Shown here piece by piece: positions 1 to 6,810 of a stretch of 20,783 nucleotides of DNA. The DNA is taken from positions 1 to 20,783 of the forward strand of contig JAEXGM010000082.1 in assembly GCA_023450835.1 (NCBI GenBank), read 5' to 3'. Numbering within the stretch: the first letter of the stretch is position 1; the number at the start of each line of letters is the position of its first letter. The position numbers were made by a program, and so were the translations under genes. This stretch comes from Bacillota bacterium. Lineage in GTDB: Bacteria; Bacillota; Clostridia; Lachnospirales; Lachnospiraceae. The notes beneath the pieces were generated by a model. That model did no database searches. It was not told the DNA's origin and worked only from the letters and a program-made list of their open reading frames with translations.

Positions 1-41
1 TTTATCTGCTCTGTAGACATTTCCGATGGCTGATGATGCAT
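1..41 (-). CDS. possible 5' end of a gene truncated by the window edge
   Basis: Reading leftward on the minus strand, an ATG at 41 opens a frame of 13 codons (MHHQPSEMSTEQI) that runs off the window without a stop. A GGAGG lies at 43-47, but only one base separates it from the ATG, which is too close for normal initiation. Either a later in-frame ATG at 20 is used or this is chance. The preceding gene on the same strand ends at 141 and a hairpin lies between. The fragment is too short to name a product. Confidence 0.25.
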   Translation of the reverse strand, partial: MHHQPSEMSTEQI

Positions 42-59
42 ACCTCCATCAAGGTAACA

Positions 60-85
60 ATGCCTGCAATTTTGGTTGCAGGCAT
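60..85 (-). terminator. hairpin downstream of the oligoendopeptidase gene
   Basis: A perfect 10-bp inverted repeat (ATGCCTGCAA / TTGCAGGCAT) with a 6-nt loop sits 55 bp past the stop of the peptidase gene. On the minus strand only a weak T-rich stretch (TTGTTACCTT) follows, so it may be an inefficient terminator or an mRNA 3'-end stabilising hairpin. Confidence 0.55.
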
Positions 86-140
86 GAGTTACTTCCAGAT
101 ACAGAGTCTTTATAGGTAAATACTCCATTTATTCTTCCTT

Positions 141-1841
141 CTATTCTTCAATACTCTTTAAGAGAATCTCTTTTGCACAGGAAATAGCCTTTGCCACGCT
201 TCCCTCTTCAAATGGCACAGAGAGATTTGCTACCTTTAGTAATTCCAGATAACTTTTACTTGCGCCGGCTTTGCAGAGATTCAGATAATCTCTCCAGGCT
301 TCCTCTTTATTCTCCAGATAGCGCTTCTTAAATTCCATTGCACCCATAGTAGTCAGCGTATAGTTGATGTAATAGAAAGGATATAAGAAGATATGAAGCT
401 TATGATACCAATAGCCGCCTCTTTCCATGAATTCATCCTCTTCATATTTACGCCAGGGCATATACTTTTCCTCCAGCTTGTGCCACTCATAGGTACGTTC
501 CTTGGGAGTCAGGTTTGGATTGGCATAAACGATATGCTGGAACTCATCAACTGCCACGCCAAAAGGAACAAAGGTAATGGCATCCTGAAGATGTACAAAA
601 CGGAATTTATCCGCGGCATCACCAAAGAACTGTTCTGCATAAGGGTAAGTAAATTGCTCCATGGACATAGAATGGATTTCCGCTATATCCGTACTTCCTA
701 TATAATATTGGGAAATCTTCTGCTCTCTCATAGCTTCATACCCTGCAAAGGCATGACCAAGCTCATGACTTAATACCTGCATATCGAATATGGTGTGATT
801 GAAGCAAGAAAATACATAGGGTGCTTTCAGAGAAGGCAGCATTGTCATATATCCTGTTGACGCTTTGTTCGGCTTATTCTTTAAGTCCATTAACTCATGG
901 TCTATCATGAAATCAATGAATTCAGCTGTCTCCGGGCTTAAGTCATGATACATCTTTCTGGCTTCTTTTATCAGATAATCATCATCTCCTATGGGCTCTG
1001 CATTACCATCAGGAAATTGGAACTTTTCATCAAATACTTTAAACTCGTCGACCCCAATGCGCTTTCTCTGTGCTTCATACAGTTTCTCACACAAAGGAAC
1101 GATTTCTTTTCTTACCTGTTCTCTGAAAGATGCAACCTCTTTTACTCCATAATCACTTCTTCCCTGTAATAAATAACCGAGGGGAATATAATTCTCAAAT
1201 CCCAGTGCTTTTCCCATCTCATTCCGAATCTCGACCAATCTGCCAAAGATGACTTCCATCTCTTCTTCCTTGCTATGGTAAAAATCAGAGTAGGCTTTAA
1301 AAGCAGCTTTTCGCAATAACCGGTCGGGATGTTCGAAATATTTCTGAATTCCGTAAAGGTTCAGGGTCTTTCCTTCAAAAGGAATCTGCGCGGTAGCCAT
1401 TAGTTTCTGATATTGCTGTGCAAGCTTGGCTTCTTCCTGCAAATATGGAATAAGCTCTTCCCTGAATTGTTCTGCCTCTCTTCTGGTGCGGGTAAGATAT
1501 TCTTTTCCGTACTCCTTGTCAATATCTTCGGCAAATTGGCTTTCTAAGAGTGCTTTTGAAAACTCTGTGGTGGCAGCTTTTAATTCAGCACTTCTATTAT
1601 TGATATATTCAACTTCTTTTTCATAAAATTCGTCTGTAGTATTTAAAGTGTTGCGTATAAAAGCAATGGACTCCATGGTTAATGCCGGATTTGAAAGTTC
1701 CTCATCTTTTTTAATTGCATCCTGCACTTCCTGGTAGCTCTTTGCCTCCTTCACCTGTTGAATAAGCTTCCTATACTCTGCTTCGAGCTTATCAAAATCT
1801 GTTCTTTCATATGCTAAAGTTGAAAATGTAAAATTCTCCAT
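141..1841 (-). CDS. M3 family oligoendopeptidase (PepF-like)
   Basis: This is a cytoplasmic zinc metallopeptidase expected to cleave short peptides. The 566-aa length and all-helical character fit the M3B oligoendopeptidase F family. The zinc-binding HELGH motif is at residues 359-363 (H359, E360, H363), and the third ligand is probably E388 in DIAEIHS. No signal peptide or membrane segment is visible. The start is supported by an AAAGGAGAG SD about 5 nt upstream. It is probably monocistronic: 223 bp separate it from the upstream hydrolase gene, with a candidate promoter and palindrome in that gap and a hairpin downstream. The family assignment is secure; substrate preference cannot be read from the sequence. 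Confidence 0.93.
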   Translation of the reverse strand: MENFTFSTLAYERTDFDKLEAEYRKLIQQVKEAKSYQEVQDAIKKDEELSNPALTMESIAFIRNTLNTTDEFYEKEVEYINNRSAELKAATTEFSKALLESQFAEDIDKEYGKEYLTRTRREAEQFREELIPYLQEEAKLAQQYQKLMATAQIPFEGKTLNLYGIQKYFEHPDRLLRKAAFKAYSDFYHSKEEEMEVIFGRLVEIRNEMGKALGFENYIPLGYLLQGRSDYGVKEVASFREQVRKEIVPLCEKLYEAQRKRIGVDEFKVFDEKFQFPDGNAEPIGDDDYLIKEARKMYHDLSPETAEFIDFMIDHELMDLKNKPNKASTGYMTMLPSLKAPYVFSCFNHTIFDMQVLSHELGHAFAGYEAMREQKISQYYIGSTDIAEIHSMSMEQFTYPYAEQFFGDAADKFRFVHLQDAITFVPFGVAVDEFQHIVYANPNLTPKERTYEWHKLEEKYMPWRKYEEDEFMERGGYWYHKLHIFLYPFYYINYTLTTMGAMEFKKRYLENKEEAWRDYLNLCKAGASKSYLELLKVANLSVPFEEGSVAKAISCAKEILLKSIEE

Positions 1842-1915
1842 TTATTCTCTCCTTTAAAAATATTTTACTGACTATATCTTCTATCATAACAATAATCATT
1901 CATAGTTACAAGCAT

Positions 1916-1936
1916 ATATGGAATTATAATCCATAT
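1916..1936 (-). promoter_or_regulatory. candidate promoter -10 inside a palindromic operator
   Basis: A 21-bp perfect dyad, ATATGGA / TCCATAT with a 7-nt spacer, lies about 75 bp upstream of the peptidase start. Its spacer contains TATAAT on the minus strand (1923-1928), a consensus -10. No good -35 is found 16-18 bp further upstream. A -10 at the centre of a palindrome would suit a repressor or an activator-dependent promoter; this is inference. Confidence 0.4.
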
Positions 1937-2033
1937 CATTCTATTCTGCATGCGAAACTATTGCAGGCTGCCAAACTCTATTCCGGCGGATCAGTATCCT
2001 TGAAATCGGGACATTCTTTAACTGAATATCTGC

Positions 2034-2063
2034 TTCTTTTACAGCTCTATTTCTTTTACAGCT
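2034..2063 (-). repeat. 13-bp direct repeat just after the hydrolase stop
   Basis: TTCTTTTACAGCT occurs at 2034-2046 and again at 2051-2063, a 17-bp period, immediately downstream of the stop codon of the metallo-beta-lactamase-fold gene. A more degenerate third copy seems to overlap the last codons of that gene. It looks like a small slippage duplication at the gene's 3' end; no function is evident. Confidence 0.6.
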
Positions 2064-2064
2064 T

Positions 2065-2658
2065 CTACTTCAGTTCAATTTCTTCTCCGGCTTCAATTAA
2101 TACTCTGCCCTCAGCCTGAAAGCGGTTCGCTCTTTCTCTGTCAAACAGGCTGCCAGGTTTCATATGGACAGGAACGGAATGTCTTGCCCCAATAATCGCA
2201 GCACACTCGGATGCTTCCTCAATATCCATATTATAGATACCGTCACATGGAAGAAAAGCATAGTCAATCTTTTCTGCCCTTAAACTCTCCATCTCCGGAA
2301 TCTTCGAAGTATCTCCTGCAAAATAAAGAAGTAGATTATCCGCCTTAATAAGGAATCCCACACATTCCTCTTTGGAATGATTTCTGTTATATGCAGGTAC
2401 CGCCTTAATTTCAATGTCTTTGATAGAAATTGAAGCATATTGGCCGTCTTTTAATACATCAAAATTCTGAATAACCTGATATTGCTGCTTTTTAGCCGGT
2501 AATTGTATCTGATTATGGTCCCCATGCTGATGAGATACCAGAATTATATCAGCAGGAAGATCATAGCCTTCTCCCGCATAAGGGTCAATGTATACCACTG
2601 TTTCCTGAGCTGTTGTAAGTCTTAAACTACCATGCCCGTTATAATATAATTTTGCCAT
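2065..2658 (-). CDS. metallo-beta-lactamase-fold metal-dependent hydrolase
   Basis: This 197-aa protein has the compact MBL fold of the UPF0173/UlaG-like group. The metal-binding HxHxDH motif appears as HQHGDH (residues 43-48), preceded by a hydrophobic strand ending in LVSHQ. Further conserved elements are FAGDTS near residue 113 and a PVHMKPG segment near the C-terminus that carries another metal-ligand His. It has no signal peptide, so it is cytoplasmic. The start has a GGAGG SD 8 nt upstream. It lies 76 bp downstream of the RdgB/HAM1 gene on the same strand, so co-transcription is plausible. The substrate is unknown; members hydrolyse phosphodiesters, lactones or thioesters. Confidence 0.85.
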   Translation of the reverse strand: MAKLYYNGHGSLRLTTAQETVVYIDPYAGEGYDLPADIILVSHQHGDHNQIQLPAKKQQYQVIQNFDVLKDGQYASISIKDIEIKAVPAYNRNHSKEECVGFLIKADNLLLYFAGDTSKIPEMESLRAEKIDYAFLPCDGIYNMDIEEASECAAIIGARHSVPVHMKPGSLFDRERANRFQAEGRVLIEAGEEIELK

Positions 2659-2734
2659 ATCTTTATCCTCCTAAATCTTTTCTGCAAAATGTTTTGAGAA
2701 TAATGCCTGCATACGCCAATCAATTCCAGACGGC

Positions 2735-3409
2735 CTACCCATCCGAAAGCACCTTTTGAAAAAATTCATAAAATCCTTTATCAACTGCTATTTCATCAAC
2801 GCCGTTATTCTCCAGGTCGTAATAATACAAGCCGGAATCTATATGTACGGACAGACTGTCTAACGGAAAGCCTTCCATTCTTCTTACATGAGGAGTATCA
2901 ACGATATAGAAAGCCTGTCCTGACAGGTTATCCGCTGTGCTCTCGTAAATATGTTCTTCATCCAGAATAAAACTTATTGCATTCCTATATCTGGCCTTTA
3001 AAGTTCCAAAGTGTTTGGCCAGACTGCTGTAATACTCAATCATTTCGTCATCACTTAATTCTTTTCCTTCTATTCTTCTGACGAAAACTCCCGGCTGGTA
3101 CTCCTCCGGTACCCCTTCAAAATATAAACCGGAATCACAGGAGAACACCGGAATATGAAAGGTTTCATAATAGGCTGCCGCTTTTATTCTCGCATTCTCA
3201 AGAGGTGTAAGCCCGTCCTCCTTTACCTCCGGCAGCTGACAATGTCTATCCGTCATTAATTGGTCATCCCCATGAAGTTGATAATCTACTTCCTGTGAAA
3301 GCTGACCGGTATACTCTTTTAGTCCTACAATCTCAAGATTCAAGTCTTTTAATGCACGCTGCATTGCCTTGATTTTTCCTTGATTGCCGGTACCATATAA
3401 TAGTTTCAT
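2735..3409 (-). CDS. non-canonical purine NTP pyrophosphatase (RdgB/HAM1 family)
   Basis: The protein belongs to the ITPase-like family that hydrolyses (d)ITP and dXTP to the monophosphate, keeping deaminated purines out of nucleic acids. The N-terminal signature TGNQGKI (residues 7-13) matches the family's TxNxxK phosphate-binding motif. SCDSGLYFEG and PGVFVRR match the conserved substrate-pocket and PGxxSAR-type segments, although the latter is divergent. I chose the start at 3409 (224 aa) because a GGAGG lies 8 nt upstream of that ATG; an 11-residue extension to 3442 would place this SD inside the coding region. It is slightly longer than the usual ~200 aa, and the departures from PGxxSAR could mean altered specificity. 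Confidence 0.82.
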   Translation of the reverse strand: MKLLYGTGNQGKIKAMQRALKDLNLEIVGLKEYTGQLSQEVDYQLHGDDQLMTDRHCQLPEVKEDGLTPLENARIKAAAYYETFHIPVFSCDSGLYFEGVPEEYQPGVFVRRIEGKELSDDEMIEYYSSLAKHFGTLKARYRNAISFILDEEHIYESTADNLSGQAFYIVDTPHVRRMEGFPLDSLSVHIDSGLYYYDLENNGVDEIAVDKGFYEFFQKVLSDG

Positions 3410-3505
3410 CTTTTGTCGCCTCCAATAAGCAGATAATAACACTATATAAAATAAAATTAATTAGATATTTCCTAGACTTATCCTTCAATCACCAGATTTA
3501 CTCTG

Positions 3506-4108
3506 CTAATTATAAGTTACATATTTACCCTTTGAAAGCTTGGATTCTAATAACTGAAGGGCATCGGCTGCCGCCTTTTCATCTTGAAAGCTCCTCTTAG
3601 GCAGAATCCTCACAAGCTTTTCCGACTCAAATATTATAATATAATCACTCGAAACCAAAACCTTATGGATATCTTCATATTTTAATTTCATCTGAAAATC
3701 TTCTGATTCAATCTCAATATACTCCGGAGAAAGGGTGTAATTAAACTCCTTTTGGGCAAACTTGTTGCTGCTAAATTCCTTTACCGCCGATTTTTTAATG
3801 AGAAAAGGCGTATAAATCTGAACTGCCAGTACTATAACTATCACCATTATTGGTATGAAGGCTCTTACTATCATTTCATGCAAGGATAAAGAATTTTGTA
3901 TAACCGGTTCCGTACTCGAAGTTGGTACGCTCTGATTCAAAAGAAACGTTACAAGGACCAGAAAAATTATAACAAAAATGAAAACATAGCGAATTATATG
4001 CGATTTTTTACCTTTTCTTATGTATTTGTAGTAAAAGATACTGATGTCCTTATATTCTTCCTTCGTAAGTCTTACAACTGCCGAAATATTCACTCCCTGA
4101 CTCTCCAT
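3506..4108 (-). CDS. YcxB-like membrane protein
   Basis: A 200-aa protein of unknown function. It has a short cytoplasmic N-terminus, a first transmembrane segment (roughly residues 39-57, rich in I, F, V, L), a brief extracytoplasmic loop, a second transmembrane segment (about 76-97), and a C-terminal soluble domain with YTLSPEYIEIES and KYEDIHKVLVSSDYIIIF, the pattern of the YcxB-like C-terminal domain. The start at 4108 is preferred over an upstream ATG at 4153 because GGAGGG sits 5 nt upstream. It heads a possible operon with the RdgB and MBL genes (96- and 76-bp gaps). The family call is by pattern; the biochemical role is unknown. Confidence 0.7.
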   Translation of the reverse strand: MESQGVNISAVVRLTKEEYKDISIFYYKYIRKGKKSHIIRYVFIFVIIFLVLVTFLLNQSVPTSSTEPVIQNSLSLHEMIVRAFIPIMVIVIVLAVQIYTPFLIKKSAVKEFSSNKFAQKEFNYTLSPEYIEIESEDFQMKLKYEDIHKVLVSSDYIIIFESEKLVRILPKRSFQDEKAAADALQLLESKLSKGKYVTYN

Positions 4109-4190
4109 AATAGCCCTCCATGTCATGAGTCTATTGTAACCTATTTTTAACATATTATCCAGATTTTATAGCGACAAAATTAAGAAAATC

Positions 4191-4240
4191 AAAATGAGAG
4201 CCCCGCCATATCGCCTTTGATATTGCGGGACTCTCATTTT
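4191..4240 (-). terminator. strong intrinsic terminator
   Basis: A 50-bp near-perfect inverted repeat has outer arms AAAATGAGAG / CTCTCATTTT, then CCCGC / GCGGG and ATATC / GATAT, interrupted by two single-base mismatches and closed by a short loop. On the minus strand it is followed by TTTTGATTTTC. It terminates the GHL10 gene ending at 4293 and insulates the downstream YcxB gene. Confidence 0.88.
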
Positions 4241-4292
4241 GTAATACCTATGTCATTGTACTTTTATAGCAGTACTTAAACTGCTTATTTCT

Positions 4293-6650
4293 TTAAAGTA
4301 TTGATAAAAGCCTGTCGACTCCTGGTTTAGTGACCTTATTATAGAAGAATTCATACCGGAAGAATACAAAACCGTCGACCTGCCCGGTATCCCTGCCATA
4401 TTCCACCTGATCTTTCAATTCATCCGTATTACTCTTCCATTCAGCTTCCAGGTCGGAACCGGACCTGTAGGTTGCGATACCTACATATACCTTTACGGTA
4501 GAACTTGTTCGGTAGGAAAGCCACTTCTTTAGTATCTTATCGTAAGGATAGGTACTGTTGGAGAAGGTCCAATACAACTGAGGGCAGATATAATCTACAT
4601 AGCCATCGGAGGACAGCCAGGTCTTTACATCTACATAGTAGGATTGGTCACTGGCAAGGGAATCAATATATCCTCCCGGACTGATGCCAAACTCAACCTT
4701 CGGATTGATTTTCTTAATCAAGCTGTAAGCATTTCTTACAAGGTTATTGACATTATATCTTCTCCAGTTGGCAATGGTCATTGGTGTAACGTTGTTCTTC
4801 TTGCACACTTCTGCATAAGCCGTATATTCCGGTGCATCAAAGTTCGTCTTATAGGAACTTCCCAGTGCCGGGTAGAAATAATCGTCAAAATGAATCCCAT
4901 CCACATCGTAATTGGCAACAATCTCCTGGATGCCGTTCAGAATCAGATCCTGTACTTGTTTCACGGCAGGATTATAATAGAGATTTCCGCCAAAGCTGAG
5001 GACATTTCTATCATTGGAGGTATCTTTGTCTTCTTTCCAAACTCTTGCAGGATTATCCTTTGACAACTTGGAATAATCCGTACTGCCTGTTGTAACTCTG
5101 TAAGGGTTCAACCATGCATGAAATGCCAAACCTCTCTCATGAGCTGCTTGAATCATATAAGCCAGCGGGTCAAACCCGGGGTCTACGCCCTGGGTTCCAG
5201 ACACATATTTTGACCAGGGAAAATAGGCGGAAGGATACATAGCATCACCAAACGGTCTTATCTGTACAACCACTGCATTCATACCCAGACTTGCGACATT
5301 GTCAAACATCGTATCGACGGCTTTTGCAAAGGAATCTTCCGTAAAACCATTCTTTCCGTATGTGGCAAATTCCAGATAAGATATCCATACTGCTTTCATT
5401 TCCAGTTGAACATCCACTGTCTGAATCACACGATTTCCGGCTTTATCTTCTGCCATAACACTGTATACTCCATCCTTTGTAACAGTAAAAGAAGAAGCCG
5501 TAGTTACGTCCTTTGCACTGTCCCATTTCGTGGAGCTGGCAGCGATATTGCTTCCGGAAAGATACTTTATCTTGCTAATACCGGAAGCATCCTTTGCGGT
5601 CAGAGTTACCGTAGCTTTCTGATTCATGACTGAATAGTCCACCGCCAGGGCAGGACTCTTTGCATCAATATTTGTTACAGACACAATTCCAAGGGAAGTG
5701 TTTCCGGCCTTATCTTTTAGGAGAACTGTCTGTTTTCCATTAACAGTTACCTGAAAGCTTCCGTTACCGGACTTATCCAGAGTAATTGCCGTTCCGCTCT
5801 TTGCAAAGTCAGCGGCTGTTTTCTCTCCGGTCAAGTAATAGGCAGATGTGATACCGGAATCCGGGTCCTCACCCTTTATCTTTACCGTAACGCTTTCATT
5901 TGTTGGTGTGGAAGGGATTAGGGAATAGGATAATACCGGTGCATTTTTGTCAATGTTACTTATGGTAACCGTCTTAAGTACTGTGTTTCCGGCTTTATCC
6001 TTAAGTAAAAAGGTATAAGTATTATTCGCCTTCACTGTCATGCTGGCAGTATAGGTATATACTCCCTTTTTGGTATCGGAAGCCACTGCTTTTAAGTTCA
6101 GAGCTTTCAACTGTCCTGTAAAATCTTTCAGTGCCTTTTTACCGGTTAGGTAGTACAAATTATCAATACCCTTTCCGGTCTCCTTTACAGAAAAAGTCAT
6201 GACCACGTTTTTATTTGTGACTTCTTTGGTATTTAAGCTTACCGTAAGAGCCGGTACGCTGGTATCTATATTTGATATTGTAATTGTTTTTACAGAAACA
6301 TTTCCCGCCTTATCCAGAGCATAGAAAGTATAGCTTCTGTTGGCAGCGTATGATACCGTAGCAATCCCTTTTGAATTTAAACTCAAAGCTTTACCGGCTG
6401 ATTTAAAATAAGTTGCTGCTTTTTTATCATAAGCCCATTTTACCGTTTTAATGCCGGAAGCATCTGCAGCTTTAACAGTTACTTTTACTTTTCCTTTTGT
6501 AGGTGCTGTCGTTCCCACTGTAACCGTTAAAGCAGGCGCTTTGGTATCTTTGGCAGCAAACACTGTTTCCGGTCTTTGTGCCAGGATACTTACGGTCAAT
6601 GCCATCAGAAACACTGTCCATATATAACTTTTTTTTATCTTGTGTAGCAT
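4293..6650 (-). CDS. secreted GHL10 (DUF187) glycoside-hydrolase-like protein with four Ig-like repeats
   Basis: The protein is 785 aa. Residues 1-33 form a Sec signal peptide (KIKKSY, hydrophobic core, cleavage near VFAAKD). Residues 35-415 contain four repeats of about 95 aa, each starting around a 'DxxxPxL' strand and containing DKAGN (113-117, 218-222, 313-317, 402-406), typical of bacterial Ig-like surface domains. Residues 418-785 are a TIM-barrel GHL10/DUF187 domain with MKAVWISY, RPFGDAMYPS, HAWLNPYR and DGIHFDDYFYP (584-594), which carries candidate acidic catalytic residues. GHL10 proteins such as B. subtilis YngK are predicted polysaccharide or peptidoglycan-linked hydrolases; the substrate is unproven. 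The SD is a modest GGGGTG 4 nt before ATG. Strong terminators flank it on both sides, so it is a single-gene unit next to the amidase gene. Confidence 0.88.
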   Translation of the reverse strand: MLHKIKKSYIWTVFLMALTVSILAQRPETVFAAKDTKAPALTVTVGTTAPTKGKVKVTVKAADASGIKTVKWAYDKKAATYFKSAGKALSLNSKGIATVSYAANRSYTFYALDKAGNVSVKTITISNIDTSVPALTVSLNTKEVTNKNVVMTFSVKETGKGIDNLYYLTGKKALKDFTGQLKALNLKAVASDTKKGVYTYTASMTVKANNTYTFLLKDKAGNTVLKTVTISNIDKNAPVLSYSLIPSTPTNESVTVKIKGEDPDSGITSAYYLTGEKTAADFAKSGTAITLDKSGNGSFQVTVNGKQTVLLKDKAGNTSLGIVSVTNIDAKSPALAVDYSVMNQKATVTLTAKDASGISKIKYLSGSNIAASSTKWDSAKDVTTASSFTVTKDGVYSVMAEDKAGNRVIQTVDVQLEMKAVWISYLEFATYGKNGFTEDSFAKAVDTMFDNVASLGMNAVVVQIRPFGDAMYPSAYFPWSKYVSGTQGVDPGFDPLAYMIQAAHERGLAFHAWLNPYRVTTGSTDYSKLSKDNPARVWKEDKDTSNDRNVLSFGGNLYYNPAVKQVQDLILNGIQEIVANYDVDGIHFDDYFYPALGSSYKTNFDAPEYTAYAEVCKKNNVTPMTIANWRRYNVNNLVRNAYSLIKKINPKVEFGISPGGYIDSLASDQSYYVDVKTWLSSDGYVDYICPQLYWTFSNSTYPYDKILKKWLSYRTSSTVKVYVGIATYRSGSDLEAEWKSNTDELKDQVEYGRDTGQVDGFVFFRYEFFYNKVTKPGVDRLLSIL

Positions 6651-6730
6651 ACTTCACCCCATTTCAGTGCACTTTGCCGCGCAGCTTAACTTTTATACTA
6701 ATATTATCCAAAATTAAATACGAATTCGGT

Positions 6731-6764
6731 AAAACAGCCGGTTTGAAAAATAACCGGCTGTTTT
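6731..6764 (-). terminator. perfect 13-bp intrinsic terminator
   Basis: AAAACAGCCGGTT pairs perfectly with AACCGGCTGTTTT across an 8-nt loop. The A-rich and T-rich ends make it potentially bidirectional. It lies 46 bp after the amidase stop on the minus strand, upstream of the GHL10 gene. Confidence 0.9.
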
Positions 6765-6810
6765 AAATTCTTATAGTTACCATCCTGCGATTGTCTTTAG
6801 CTGTGAAATA

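Noticed and set aside
4644..5633. Long plus-strand open frames inside the GHL10 gene
   Set aside because: They are antisense shadows of a gene with clear domains, signal peptide and SD.
6472..6657. 61-codon minus-strand frame overlapping the start of the GHL10 gene
   Set aside because: It is out of frame with the signal-peptide ORF, has no matching SD and has no recognisable features.
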